Assembly: GCA_965203195.1 (NCBI GenBank) | Contig: OZ241860.1 | Span: forward strand, 2,294,001-2,358,000 | Source: Bin87 sp965203195 | Lineage (GTDB): Bacteria > Chloroflexota > Dehalococcoidia > Lucifugimonadales > UBA3495 | Direction of reading: 5' to 3' | DNA: 64,000 bases | Part shown: one piece after another, positions 52,163 through 61,367 of the stretch | Numbering within the stretch: position 1 is the stretch's first letter | Layout: every line of letters starts with the position of its first letter | Program-made: the position numbers and the translations under genes | Notes under the pieces: generated by a model | Told to the model about the DNA's origin: nothing | The model's database searches: none | What the model saw: the letters and a program-made list of their open reading frames with translations, nothing else

Positions 52163-54073
52163 ATGAAAAGCGACTTTATGATGGCGTTGAATCAGTTATC
52201 CGCAGAACGCGGGTTGCGCAAAGACCTGGTGCTGGACAAAGTGGAACTGGCCCTGGCCACGGCCTTCCGCCGCGACAGCGTGGCCGGCGCCCGCAACCTG
52301 TCCGTGAAGCTCAACCCCAACACCGGCGACATCAGCATCTTTCCCCTCCGCACCGTCGTGGACGAAATCGACGACCCGGAGACGCAAATCATCCTGGCCG
52401 AAGCCCAGCAAATCGCGCCCGACGTGGAACTGGGCAGCGAGATCCCCGAAAGCGACGAAGTCCACTACGACACCAGCCGCATTTCGGCGCAAACCGCCCG
52501 CCAGGTGCTGATCCAGGGCCTGCGCGAAGCCGAGCGGGAAAAGGTCTTTGAGGAGTATTCCGCCTTCCAGGGCGAAATCATCAACGGCAGCGTGGACAGC
52601 GTAGAACGGAACAACCGCGCCGTTCACATCAACCTCAACCCCCACCAGGCCCAGAACCAGCGCACCCGCGGCGTGATGCGCCACGAGCACCAGGTTACCG
52701 GGGAACGCTACCGCAAGGGGCAGAACATCAAAGTTCTCCTGGTGGAAGTCCAGCAGACCGCCCGCGGCCCCGAAGTCGTCGTCAGCCGCTCCCACCGCGA
52801 TCTGCTGCGCCGCCTGATAGAAGCCGAAGTACCCGAAATCAGCAACGGCACCGTGGAAATCCGCGCCGTCTCCCGCGACCCCGGCGTCCGCAGCAAAATC
52901 GCCGTGGCCTCCCGACAGGACGGAGTGGACCCCGTAGGCTCATGCATCGGGCTGCGCGGCAACCGCATCCAGAGCATCGTCAACGAACTCCAGGGCGAAA
53001 AGATCGACGTCATTGAGTGGGACTCCAATCCCTCCACCCTCATCGCCCGCGCCCTGAGCCCCGCCGATGTCACCGCCGTAGAAATTGACCAGGCCGAAAG
53101 AACCGCCTATGTGGTCGTCCCCGAAAACCAGATGTCCCTGGCCATAGGACGCGACGGGCAAAACGCCCGCCTGGCCGCCCGTTTGACCGGGTGGCGCCTG
53201 GACATCAAAAATGTGGAGCAGTGGGAAGTGCTGCGCGAGGCCCGCGCCGCCGAAGCGGAAGTCGAAGCCGCCCGCCTGGCCGCCGTCCAGGCTCAAGCGG
53301 CCCAAGAGGCCAGGGCAGCCGGCGCATCCGATACGGAACTGGTGGCCGCCGTGGCCGAAACCGACGCCGCTCTACCCGACGCGACCCCAGCCGAAGCAGC
53401 GCCGGCCGGCGACGAGACCCTGGTAGCTACCGCTACCGTCGAAGTTGCCACGGACGCTCTCGACCCCGAGCCGGTCGCCGCTCCGACAACGCCGGAAGCG
53501 GAAGCCGAAATCGGAATCGCCCCGGACGCCGGCATCGCCGCCGCGATACCCATGCCGGCCCCCGATGCCACGCCGCTCGCCGACGCCGCCCCGACAACGC
53601 CGGCGGATCTTGACCCGGCGACCTCCGAACCGGCAGCCCTTGCCCCGGACGAAGACGCTCTGCTGGAAGCCCTCATCGCCGCCGAAGAAGCGCCCGCCGC
53701 CGGCGGCGCGGAAGTCCTGGCGCCGGAACCGGAGCCGTTGCCGGCCGTTGCGGAAACCGAACCGGAAACCGCCGGCCTCAGCGTGGCCGCCCTGGAAAAC
53801 CTCACCATCGACGATGTCATCGCCGACGCCGTGGAGGATGAAGAGGACGCCGAGGAAGATTACGAATACGAGGAGGAAGACGACGACTACAACGACATCG
53901 TGGTCGACTTGTCTGGCCTGGCCCCCGACGCGGGCAAAATCCGGTTTGCCGAGGATATTGTGGGCGATTTCCGGGGTGGCGCCGGTCGGCGCCGGCGCGG
54001 TGGCGGCAACAACAACCGCCGGAGCGGCAATGTACCCGGCGCGCGGGGCGGCCCCGGGGCCCGCCGCCGTTAG
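52163..54073 (+). CDS. nusA: transcription termination/antitermination factor NusA
   Basis: A 636-residue NusA with an unusually long tail. The ATG at 52163 follows GGAGGA. The N-terminal RNA-polymerase-binding domain starts MALNQLSAERGLRKDLVLDK; S1 and the two KH domains run to about residue 350 (VSRSHRDLLRRLIEAEVPEI, SCIGLRGNRIQSIVNELQGE, LAIGRDGQNARLAARLTGW). Beyond this are about 200 Ala/Pro/Glu-rich residues, an acidic block near 555-580 (EDEEDAEEDYEYEEEDDDY) and a basic Gly/Arg tail (GGAGRRRRGGGNNNRRSGN). It is first in nusA-ylxR-infB-rbfA-truB; rimP does not precede it here. Confidence 0.95.
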   Translation: MKSDFMMALNQLSAERGLRKDLVLDKVELALATAFRRDSVAGARNLSVKLNPNTGDISIFPLRTVVDEIDDPETQIILAEAQQIAPDVELGSEIPESDEVHYDTSRISAQTARQVLIQGLREAEREKVFEEYSAFQGEIINGSVDSVERNNRAVHINLNPHQAQNQRTRGVMRHEHQVTGERYRKGQNIKVLLVEVQQTARGPEVVVSRSHRDLLRRLIEAEVPEISNGTVEIRAVSRDPGVRSKIAVASRQDGVDPVGSCIGLRGNRIQSIVNELQGEKIDVIEWDSNPSTLIARALSPADVTAVEIDQAERTAYVVVPENQMSLAIGRDGQNARLAARLTGWRLDIKNVEQWEVLREARAAEAEVEAARLAAVQAQAAQEARAAGASDTELVAAVAETDAALPDATPAEAAPAGDETLVATATVEVATDALDPEPVAAPTTPEAEAEIGIAPDAGIAAAIPMPAPDATPLADAAPTTPADLDPATSEPAALAPDEDALLEALIAAEEAPAAGGAEVLAPEPEPLPAVAETEPETAGLSVAALENLTIDDVIADAVEDEEDAEEDYEYEEEDDDYNDIVVDLSGLAPDAGKIRFAEDIVGDFRGGAGRRRRGGGNNNRRSGNVPGARGGPGARRR

Positions 54074-54152
54074 CCGGCCCCGGCGCTCGCGCCCGCATCC
54101 TGTTTCCTTTCCATCCGTCCGCCCGTTCCCAACCCCAGCAAAGGTAGCCCCT

Positions 54153-54488
54153 ATTCCCGTAAAGCGACACATACCGCAACGTTCCTGCATCGCCTGCGGC
54201 CGCAAAGCGCCGAAGGCCGACCTCTTGCGCGTCGTCCGCACCCCCGAAGGCGCCGTGCGCGCCGACCCCGCCGGACGCAGCAACGGGCGCGGCGCCTATC
54301 TCTGCCGCCAGGCGATCTGCTGGGAAAAGGGCGTGGCCCGCCGGGCCCTGGAACGCAGCCTGCGCGGCCCGGTATCCGGCTGCGACCTGGATGCGTTGCA
54401 AAACTATCTCATTGAAACCATCGCATCCGGCAGGGCAACTGCCGGAACGCCTACGGCCGGCAAAGCGGCCCTTGACGCCAGGCGATAA
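54153..54488 (+). CDS. ylxR: YlxR (DUF448) RNA-binding protein
   Basis: About 111 residues. Sequence RSCIACGRKAPKADLLRVVR, DPAGRSNGRGAYLC and a C-terminal helix match YlxR, usually found between nusA and infB and thought to bind RNA or RNase P. No ATG, GTG or TTG lies in frame upstream between the nusA stop and the conserved part; the best candidate is ATT at 54153, 8 bases after AAAGG (54140-54144). The start is therefore an inference. Confidence 0.85.
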   Translation: MPVKRHIPQRSCIACGRKAPKADLLRVVRTPEGAVRADPAGRSNGRGAYLCRQAICWEKGVARRALERSLRGPVSGCDLDALQNYLIETIASGRATAGTPTAGKAALDARR

Positions 54489-54551
54489 GGCCACCGCAGC
54501 CGCCGGCCGGCGCGTCCGGCCCGGCGTTCCGTGGCAGGAGGTGTTACCCCA

Positions 54552-56369
54552 ATGACCACCGCAACCACCCGGCAGCGCGCCGCCGCGCCCCGCCGCGCAC
54601 GCCGCGGCGAAACCCGCCGCAGCGCCCCCCGCATCCTGACCTTGCCGGAAGCCCTCACCGTAAAAGAACTGGCCGAACTCCTGGACCAGTCGCCCATTGA
54701 TGTCATCAAGCAGCTGATGCGACACGGCATTATGGTCGCCGTGAACCAGGTCATCGACCATCAGGTCGCCACCATCGCCGCCGCCGCCTACGGGGTACGC
54801 ACCCGGCTGGCGGAACACGCGGCCAACACCGGCGCCATCAACGCCGGCCCCAGCGAGGACCGGGACGAATACTTGCGGACACGCCCCCCGGTCATCACCA
54901 TCCTGGGTCACGTCGACCACGGCAAAACCAGCCTGCTGGACTACATTCGCCAGTCCACCGTCGTGGACAAGGAAGCCGGCGGCATCACCCAGCACATCGG
55001 CGCCTACCAGGTGGCCCGCGAAGGCAGCCCCATCACCTTTCTGGACACGCCGGGACACGAAGCCTTCACCGCCATCCGCTCCCGGGGCGCTCGCGTCACC
55101 GACATCGCCGTGCTGGTCGTGGCCGCCGACGACGGCATAATGCCGCAAACCGACGAAGCCATTTCCCACGCCCGCGCCGCCGACGTTCCCATCGTGGTCG
55201 CCATCAACAAAATGGACCTGCCCGGCGCCCAGCCCGAAGTAGTCAAACGCCAGCTCAGTGAACGCAACCTGCTGGTTGAGGACTGGGGCGGCGAGGTCAT
55301 TGCCGTGCCCGTTTCGGCGCAGACGGGCGAGGGCGTGGACGACCTGCTGGAAAACCTGTCGGTGCTCGCCGAGGTAATGGAGCTGAAAGCCAACCCCGAC
55401 CGGGACGCCGCCGGCGTTGTCGTGGAAGCCAACCTGGACCGGCGGCGCGGCCCCACCGCCACGGTGCTGGTGCAAACGGGCACCCTGCGCGTGGGCGACC
55501 AGATCGCCGCCGGCGGTTCCTGGGGACGCGTGCGCGCCATCACCAACGAACACGGCCAGAGTATGGACGCCATCGTACCCGGCGGCCCCGGCGTCATCAT
55601 TGGCCTCAACGCCACCCCGGAAGCCGGCGACATCCTGCGCGTTTTCCCCAACGAGCGCGCCGCCCGCCAAACCGCCACCCGGCACGGCCAGCGCGCCACC
55701 GTCAACAACCTGGAACCCGTCCTCACCCTGGACAATGTGGTCAAGCAGATTGACGCCGGCGATGTCAAGGAACTGGTGCTGGTGCTCAAAGCCGATGTCC
55801 AGGGCAGCGTGGAAGCCGTGGCCCAGTCCGTGACGAAGATGTCCGAAGGCGATGTCAAAGCCCGCGTCATCCACGCCGGTTCCGGGGCCGTCAGCGATTC
55901 CGATGTCCAGCTGGCTCATGCCTCCGGCGGCATCGTCCTCGCTTTCAATGTCGGCTATGAAATCGGCGCCGAGCGCACCGCGGAACGCCTGGGCGTGGAA
56001 GTGCGCCAGTACCGCATCATCTACCGTCTGCTGGAGGACGTAGAACAGGCTCTCAAAGGCTTGCTGGAACCGGAATACAACGAAGTCATCGTGGGCCGGG
56101 CCGAAGTGCGCGAGATTTTCCCCGGACGGCGGGGAGTACGCATCGCCGGCTGCCGCGTCCTGGACGGCCGCATTACCCGGCAGGGTTCCGTCCGGGTGAC
56201 GCGCGACAACGAGATCCTGACCGAAACGGAAATCGGCAGCCTGCGCCATTTCCGCGACGAAATCAACCAGGCCACCATTGGCACCGAATGCGGCATCGTC
56301 CTGAACGGCTACAACGACTTTGCGGAAGGCGATGTCATCGTCTCCTACCGTATGGAACGGGCCAACTAA
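54552..56369 (+). CDS. infB: translation initiation factor IF-2
   Basis: A 605-residue compact IF-2. The ATG at 54552 follows AGGAGGTG. A short basic N terminus leads to the IF-2 N domain (LTVKELAELLDQSPIDVIKQ, LMRHGIMVAVNQ), then the GTPase: G1 ILGHVDHGKTSLLDYIR, G3 FLDTPGHEAFTAIRSRGA, G4 AINKMD. Domains II-IV follow and end IGTECGIVLNGYNDFAEGDV. It delivers initiator tRNA to the 30S subunit. The long linker of enterobacterial IF-2 is missing. Confidence 0.96.
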   Translation: MTTATTRQRAAAPRRARRGETRRSAPRILTLPEALTVKELAELLDQSPIDVIKQLMRHGIMVAVNQVIDHQVATIAAAAYGVRTRLAEHAANTGAINAGPSEDRDEYLRTRPPVITILGHVDHGKTSLLDYIRQSTVVDKEAGGITQHIGAYQVAREGSPITFLDTPGHEAFTAIRSRGARVTDIAVLVVAADDGIMPQTDEAISHARAADVPIVVAINKMDLPGAQPEVVKRQLSERNLLVEDWGGEVIAVPVSAQTGEGVDDLLENLSVLAEVMELKANPDRDAAGVVVEANLDRRRGPTATVLVQTGTLRVGDQIAAGGSWGRVRAITNEHGQSMDAIVPGGPGVIIGLNATPEAGDILRVFPNERAARQTATRHGQRATVNNLEPVLTLDNVVKQIDAGDVKELVLVLKADVQGSVEAVAQSVTKMSEGDVKARVIHAGSGAVSDSDVQLAHASGGIVLAFNVGYEIGAERTAERLGVEVRQYRIIYRLLEDVEQALKGLLEPEYNEVIVGRAEVREIFPGRRGVRIAGCRVLDGRITRQGSVRVTRDNEILTETEIGSLRHFRDEINQATIGTECGIVLNGYNDFAEGDVIVSYRMERAN

Positions 56370-56434
56370 CCGGCCGGGCGCGTCGTCGTTACTGTTGCTG
56401 CCGCCGTCACAACCGGGAACCGGGGAGCGTAAAT

Positions 56435-56833
56435 ATGGCCGACCGCCGGCGCATTGAGCGGGTCAACGGGCTGCTGCGGGATGAAATCTCCGCCCTGATT
56501 GCCGCGCGGATTAAAGACCCGCGCCTCCGGGCCGTGGTCTCTGTCACCCAGGTGCAAACCGCCGCCGACCTCCGCAGCGCCCGCGTGTACATCAGCGTGA
56601 TGGGTAGCCCCGCCGTGCGCCAGGATGCCCTGGCCGGCATCCGTTCCTCCGCATCCTACCTGCGCCGGGAACTCCGCAGCCGCGTATCCCTGCGCTATGT
56701 CCCCTTCCTCAACTTTATCCTGGACGACGCCATGCTGGAAGCCGACCGCCTGATGCGGTTGATCGACGACCTCGCCCCGGCCAGCGATACGCCGGAGCCG
56801 GCGGCCGCGCCCGGCCCCACCGGGCGCGCCTGA
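56435..56833 (+). CDS. rbfA: 30S ribosome-binding factor RbfA
   Basis: A 132-residue KH-type protein needed for maturation of the 16S rRNA 5' end. The ATG at 56435 follows GGGGAG. Features: RRIERVNGLLRDEISALIAA, DPRLRAVVSVTQVQTAADLR, ARVYISVMG, SYLRRELRSRVSLRYVPFLN and FILDDAMLEADRLMRLI. A proline/alanine tail follows. It sits between infB and truB as is usual. Confidence 0.95.
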   Translation: MADRRRIERVNGLLRDEISALIAARIKDPRLRAVVSVTQVQTAADLRSARVYISVMGSPAVRQDALAGIRSSASYLRRELRSRVSLRYVPFLNFILDDAMLEADRLMRLIDDLAPASDTPEPAAAPGPTGRA

Positions 56834-56838
56834 CCCCT

Positions 56839-57852
56839 ATGCCCACCGATGCTGCCCCAACGCCGGCCGTCAACGGGTTCCTCAATTTCTACAAACCGGC
56901 CGGCATTTCCTCAATGGACGCCCTGCGCCGGGTCAAGCGCATTACCCGCCAGCGCAAAAAGGTCGGCCACGCCGGCACTCTGGACCCGCTGGCCGAGGGC
57001 GTACTGCCGGTCTGCTTCGGGCAGGCCACCCGGCTGATGGAACAAATCGTGGCCGGCCGCAAACGCTACCGGATGACCGTCCGCCTCGGCGCCGTTACCA
57101 ACACCTACGACGCCGAGGGCGACATCGTGGAAATCGCCAGCCCTGCCGGGCTGCGGCGCGCCGACCTGGCGGCCGCGCTGCTCAAATTCGTCGGCAACAT
57201 CTATCAGACGCCGCCGATGTACAGCGCCATCAAAATTGACGGACGGCGGCTCTACGAGCTGGCCCGCGCCGGCCGGGAAATCGCGCGCTCCCCCCGCCCG
57301 GTTATGGTGTACGCCATCGCCATTGACCGCATCACGTTGCCCGACCTGCATCTGACCGTGGACTGCGGACGGGGAACTTACCTGCGTTCCATCGCCCACG
57401 ACCTGGGGCAGGAGCTGGGCTGTGGCGGTTATGTGACGCACCTGGCCCGCCTTTCCTGCGGCGGTTTCCAGGCGGCCGACGGCGTAAGCCTGGAGACGCT
57501 GGCCGACGCCGTTGCTGCCGGCGACGACTGGCGAGCGCATCTGCGCCCCGTGGACTGGGCCTTGCGGCATTTGCCGGCGCTATCCGTAAGCACCGGCGCG
57601 GCCCGCGCCATCCGCAACGGGCAGCCCGTGCCGGCGGCCGGCCGGCTGCTGCCGCCCTCCGGCAATGCGGGCATCCCCGCGTTCGGGGACGATGACTGCC
57701 GGCGGCGCGCCTATGACCCGGACGGCGTGTTTCTGGCGCTGCTGGAGCGCCGGGGGCAGCCGGGCGAAACCCACTGGCATCCCGCGCGGGTGTTCCGGGG
57801 CCTGGAACCCTCGCCCTACGCCCCGGCGGCGGCCGGCGCGCCGGCGGATTAG
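56839..57852 (+). CDS. truB: tRNA pseudouridine-55 synthase TruB
   Basis: A 337-residue enzyme that makes pseudouridine 55 in the T-loop. It starts 3 bases after the rbfA stop. Features: GFLNFYKPAGISSMDALRRV, KKVGHAGTLDPLAEGVLPVC with the catalytic aspartate, ATRLMEQIVAGRKRYRMTVR, QTPPMYSAIKIDGRRLYELA and DCGRGTYLRSIAHDLGQELG. The C-terminal extension of about 100 residues is typical of the longer TruB type. Confidence 0.96.
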   Translation: MPTDAAPTPAVNGFLNFYKPAGISSMDALRRVKRITRQRKKVGHAGTLDPLAEGVLPVCFGQATRLMEQIVAGRKRYRMTVRLGAVTNTYDAEGDIVEIASPAGLRRADLAAALLKFVGNIYQTPPMYSAIKIDGRRLYELARAGREIARSPRPVMVYAIAIDRITLPDLHLTVDCGRGTYLRSIAHDLGQELGCGGYVTHLARLSCGGFQAADGVSLETLADAVAAGDDWRAHLRPVDWALRHLPALSVSTGAARAIRNGQPVPAAGRLLPPSGNAGIPAFGDDDCRRRAYDPDGVFLALLERRGQPGETHWHPARVFRGLEPSPYAPAAAGAPAD

Positions 57853-57867
57853 GGAACGCATCCCGGT

Positions 57868-58176
57868 ATGGGCGCCGGCGAAGCCGTCTGCGGTCGTTGC
57901 CGGCGGCTCTTGCGCCGCCGCGCCTACACTTTCCGTCCCCCTGGCGGCGGCGCGGGGATTATCAAGTGTTTCCTCTGCGCCATCCGCCACAGGCCGATGC
58001 TGCGCCGCTCGCTGGTCGCCAGCGCGGTAGTCGGCACCGCCCTGACCCTGCTGAATCAGGGCGATGCCATTATCCTGGGACAGATGACGGTAGCCCTGGC
58101 TTGGAAAATACCGCTGACCTACTGCGTCCCTTTTCTGGTGGCAACCTACGGCGCGCTGTCCAACAGCCGGAGCTAG
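57868..58176 (+). CDS. nrtS: NrtS-like membrane protein with an N-terminal CxxC
   Basis: A 102-residue protein. Residues about 43-102 match NrtS (RSLVASAVVGTALTLLNQGD, ALAWKIPLTYCVPFLVATYG, ALSNSR), a two-helix membrane protein linked with nitrate/nitrite transport. The extra N-terminal 40 residues are basic with CGRC and CFLC, possibly a zinc site. It follows truB closely but its role is unrelated. Transport function is by family only. Confidence 0.8.
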   Translation: MGAGEAVCGRCRRLLRRRAYTFRPPGGGAGIIKCFLCAIRHRPMLRRSLVASAVVGTALTLLNQGDAIILGQMTVALAWKIPLTYCVPFLVATYGALSNSRS

Positions 58177-58179
58177 TAC

Positions 58180-58245
58180 GTGTCGACAAGTCACCCACCA
58201 CTCCGGCTTGCGCCGGAGTGGCGGGAAATGCATTTGACGACACGC
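58180..58245. repeat. dispersed palindromic element (complete copy)
   Basis: Core CACTCCGGC-TTGC-GCCGGAGTG (58199-58220) is enclosed by an outer inverted repeat: GTGTCGACAA on the left and TTGACGACAC on the right (9 of 10 bases). This copy shows both arms and defines the element; partial copies are at 7749-7787 and 47743-47802. Confidence 0.7.
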
Positions 58246-58277
58246 CCTACCGCCGCGCGGCGCATGGCGGCATTAGC

Positions 58278-58931
58278 CTAGAACTGGCGCAGCACCTCAA
58301 CCACCTTGCCGTGGATCTCCACATTGCCGGCATCGGCGTAGATGGGTTCCATAGTGCTGTTGGCCGGTTGCAGGCGAACCCGCGCTCCTTCGCGGTAGAA
58401 CTTTTTGAGGGTCGCTTCCTCCTCCTCCCGGAGCCAGGCCACCACCATATCGCCGTTGTCCGCCGCCGGGCTGGGCGTAACCACCACCACATCGCCGTCG
58501 TCAATGAGGGCGTCAATCATGGAGGTTCCCTGCACGGACAGGGCGTAGAGCGTACCGTGCTTGCGCTTCAGCTCCGGGCTCACATCCACGGTGTCAAACT
58601 CGGCCGCCGCCGCGCCCTCGGTGGAAAAGGCCGGTATGGGCTGCCCGGCGGCGATGACGCCGACAATGGGAACCGGGGCGGCGCCGGAGGTGACCGGCAG
58701 CCCGGTCATTACATCCAGCAGCTCAATCCCGCGGGCGATGTCGGAACGGCGCTTCAGGTATCCGTCCCGCTCCAGCAGCCGCAGGTTGTAGTCCACCACC
58801 GAGGTGCTGCTGATGTCGCAGCCCCGCTGGATGTCCCGCACCGTGGGGGGCATACCCTCGTCCTCAACAAATTGGGCAATGAACTCCAGCATCACCTGCT
58901 GGCGGGGACTCAGTTCTTTCTTCCTCGGCAT
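58278..58931 (-). CDS. lexA: LexA repressor
   Basis: A 217-residue SOS repressor. The ATG at 58931 (MPRKKELSPRQQVMLEFIAQ) follows GGAGGTG. The N-terminal winged helix includes MPPTVRDIQRGCDISSTSVV; the cleavage site is Ala-Gly in VIAAGQPIPA; the catalytic serine is in VQGTSMIDALIDDGD and the lysine in EEATLKKFYR. RecA-stimulated self-cleavage would release its targets. It is transcribed from its own promoter. Confidence 0.95.
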   Translation of the reverse strand: MPRKKELSPRQQVMLEFIAQFVEDEGMPPTVRDIQRGCDISSTSVVDYNLRLLERDGYLKRRSDIARGIELLDVMTGLPVTSGAAPVPIVGVIAAGQPIPAFSTEGAAAAEFDTVDVSPELKRKHGTLYALSVQGTSMIDALIDDGDVVVVTPSPAADNGDMVVAWLREEEEATLKKFYREGARVRLQPANSTMEPIYADAGNVEIHGKVVEVLRQF

Positions 58932-58996
58932 AAACAGCCACCTCCGTGACGATGATCCGCTGCTTGACACAGCGCAAACCTTTGTTCCGTACGCAT

Positions 58997-59025
58997 ATAC
59001 TACCCTTCCTTCCGGCCTTTGTCAA
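58997..59025 (-). promoter_or_regulatory. promoter of lexA
   Basis: On the minus strand, TTGACA (59020-59025), a 17-base spacer and TAGTAT (58997-59002). Just downstream are GCGTACGGAAC and neighbouring bases, overlapping the likely transcription start, a position expected for an autoregulatory operator; I could not define a clean LexA box. Confidence 0.6.
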
Positions 59026-59422
59026 CCGTCTGAATTGTGCCGGCGGCGGTTATTTTCGGGCGATTCTTGCCAAATGGTTGAGCCGTAAATCCCACTCTCC
59101 GCCGCCAGCCGGAACGGCGGGGAAACGCGGGGCAGCCTCCAGCCCCGTTCCCGTTCCTGTTCCGTTCCCCGGCCATGCCTATGCCCCGGCCCTGGCGAAG
59201 GGCGCCGGTTTGTTGCCAATCACCCGGCGGGTATGTACCATACTGCCCCACCGGGAGCGGCCGGACAAGCGGCGGCCAGGCAATGGCGGCCCGACTGCAT
59301 AAAGCCTGGCACCAGGCGACAGGAAACGAACACGCGCCGGCATTGCCACCGGCGGCGCTCCCGGCAGCGCAACCCGATCGGCCCGGCGCGCCGGGCCGGC
59401 CGGGTACGGAGGAATATGGCCT
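59026..59422. other. about 400 bases between lexA and lhgO
   Basis: No supported gene. A low-complexity tract of GTTCC-type units (CCGTTCCCGTTCCTGTTCCG, about 59142-59168) is the only distinctive element. Confidence 0.4.
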
Positions 59423-60676
59423 ATGGCGTCCCAGTCCCACACCAACAGCTCCGCGTCTCTGGAAGCCCGTATCTACGATGTGGGCATCGTGGGCGGCGGC
59501 ATCATCGGGCTGTCCACGGCCATGCAGCTGCTGGAACGCCGCCCCGACTTGAGCGTGGCCGTCATTGAGAAAGAGCCGCGCCTGGCGCAGCACCAGACCG
59601 GGCACAACAGCGGCGTCATTCACTCCGGCATCTACTACCGCCCCGGCTCCTGGAAATCCCGGTTCTGCGTGGCCGGCAAAGACCGCCTCATTGACTTCTG
59701 CGACCGCAACGAAATTGAATACGACGCCTGCGGCAAGGTCATTGTCGCCACCCACGAAAGCGAGCTGGGACGGTTGCAAGACCTCTACGAGCGGGGCGTC
59801 GCCAACGGCGTTCCCGACCTGGAGATTATTGGCCCGGAACGGCTGGCGGAGATTGAACCTCACACCGCCGGCGTGCGCGCCCTGTGGGCGCCGCATACCG
59901 GCATTGTGGACTATGTGCGCGTGGCCAACGCCTACGCCGGCAAGTTCCAGACGGCCGGCGGCGACATTTTTACCGGCGCCGCCGTAATCGGCGCCCGGCC
60001 AACCGCCGGCGGCGCCGCTCTGGAAACGGAACGCGGCGCCCTGCAAGCCAAGCACATCATCAACTGCGCCGGCCTCTACGCCGACCGCCTGGCGCGGATG
60101 ACGGGGGAGGACACCGACGTCCGCATCATCCCCTTCCGCGGCGAGTACTACCAGCTGGCCCCCGGCAGCCACCATCTGGTCAAAGGGCTGATCTATCCGG
60201 TTCCCGACCCGCGCTTTCCCTTTTTGGGGGTGCATTACACCCGCAACATTCACGGCTATGTGGAAGCCGGCCCCAACGCGGTGCTGGCCTGGGCGCGGGA
60301 AGGCTACCGCAAAAGCGACATCAGCGTCAGCGAAACTATGGCGGCCCTGGCCTTCCCCGGCTTCTGGAAAATGACCGCCCGGCACTGGCGCACCGGGATG
60401 CAGGAAATGCATCGTTCCTACCGCAAGCCGGTGTTCGTTCACGACCTGCAAAAGCTGATCCCGGAAATCACCGCCGGCGACCTGGCGCCCGGCGGCAGCG
60501 GCGTACGGGCCCAGGCGGTGTCCGCCGCCGGCGCTATCCTGGACGATTTTCACATCTTGCGGGGGCAGCGCGCCCTCCATGTGCTCAACGCGCCCTCGCC
60601 GGGGGCCACCTCATCCCTGGCCATCGGCGAATACCTGTCGGAAATGGCGCTGGCGGATTTCGGGCTGGCGCGCTGA
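59423..60676 (+). CDS. lhgO: L-2-hydroxyglutarate oxidase
   Basis: A 417-residue FAD-dependent enzyme that oxidises L-2-hydroxyglutarate to 2-oxoglutarate and passes electrons to the quinone pool. The ATG follows GGAGGAA. Features: YDVGIVGGGIIGLSTAMQLL, LAQHQTGHNSGVIHSGIYYR, CGKVIVAT, PHTGIVDYVRV, HIINCAGLYADRLARMTG, FRGEYYQLAPGS and the C-terminal ILDDFHILRGQRALHVLNAP with SPGATSSLAIGE. The set is typical for LhgO (YgaF). Confidence 0.93.
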   Translation: MASQSHTNSSASLEARIYDVGIVGGGIIGLSTAMQLLERRPDLSVAVIEKEPRLAQHQTGHNSGVIHSGIYYRPGSWKSRFCVAGKDRLIDFCDRNEIEYDACGKVIVATHESELGRLQDLYERGVANGVPDLEIIGPERLAEIEPHTAGVRALWAPHTGIVDYVRVANAYAGKFQTAGGDIFTGAAVIGARPTAGGAALETERGALQAKHIINCAGLYADRLARMTGEDTDVRIIPFRGEYYQLAPGSHHLVKGLIYPVPDPRFPFLGVHYTRNIHGYVEAGPNAVLAWAREGYRKSDISVSETMAALAFPGFWKMTARHWRTGMQEMHRSYRKPVFVHDLQKLIPEITAGDLAPGGSGVRAQAVSAAGAILDDFHILRGQRALHVLNAPSPGATSSLAIGEYLSEMALADFGLAR

Positions 60677-60796
60677 CCGGCCCTACCCGGCGCGCCACCC
60701 GCGCTGTAGGGCCGGGCCGGAATTGGCCGCCGGCCGCACAATCAACGCCGGGCGAAAACCACGCAACGGAAGGCAACGAAACAGGAGGCAGCCGGT

Positions 60797-61261
60797 ATGA
60801 CCGGAGTAACGGCCCGACTGGCGGCGCCAACCGACCGCGCCGCCGTACTGGAGCTGGCGAGCGCGCTGCTGGCGGAGCTGGGCGGAACGCCGCCGACCCC
60901 GGCGGATCTGGCGCCGGCCTTTGAGCGCCTGACCGCCGGCGATGACGGCCACGCCGCCGCCGGGTTTATCGTCATCGGAGAGGATCCGGACGGCCAGGCC
61001 GTAGCCGTCTGCACCCTTTCCTTCCTGACGGCATTGCGCGCCCGGGGGCGCTACGGCATCATCCAGGAGATGTTCGTATTGCCGGCGGCGCGCAGTTCCG
61101 GCGTCGGAATGACCGTGCTGCGCTTCGCACTAGAGCAGGCCGTCGCCAACGGCTGCCGGATGGTGGAACTGGGGACGCCGGCCGACGGCGAAAGGCAGAT
61201 CGCCTTTTACCGGCGGGCCGGCTTTGCCGAGGTAGGCACCCGGCTGCGCTGGCGGGCCTGA
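60797..61261 (+). CDS. GNAT-family N-acetyltransferase
   Basis: A 154-residue acetyltransferase starting after AGGAGG. The acetyl-CoA-binding region is IIQEMFVLPAARSSGVGMTV, where the usual R-x-x-G-x-G/A loop appears as ARSSGVG; it is followed by VANGCRMVELGTPADGERQI and FYRRAGFAEVG. The acceptor is unknown. It lies between lhgO and the SDR gene. Confidence 0.85.
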   Translation: MTGVTARLAAPTDRAAVLELASALLAELGGTPPTPADLAPAFERLTAGDDGHAAAGFIVIGEDPDGQAVAVCTLSFLTALRARGRYGIIQEMFVLPAARSSGVGMTVLRFALEQAVANGCRMVELGTPADGERQIAFYRRAGFAEVGTRLRWRA

Positions 61262-61367
61262 CGCGGGCCGGCAGACCGCCGTCCGTTCCACCAACTGCAC
61301 CTAACATCACATCGCATCTACATCCCATCGCATCGCATCTGCATTACAAAAAGGGAGGCACAGCATC

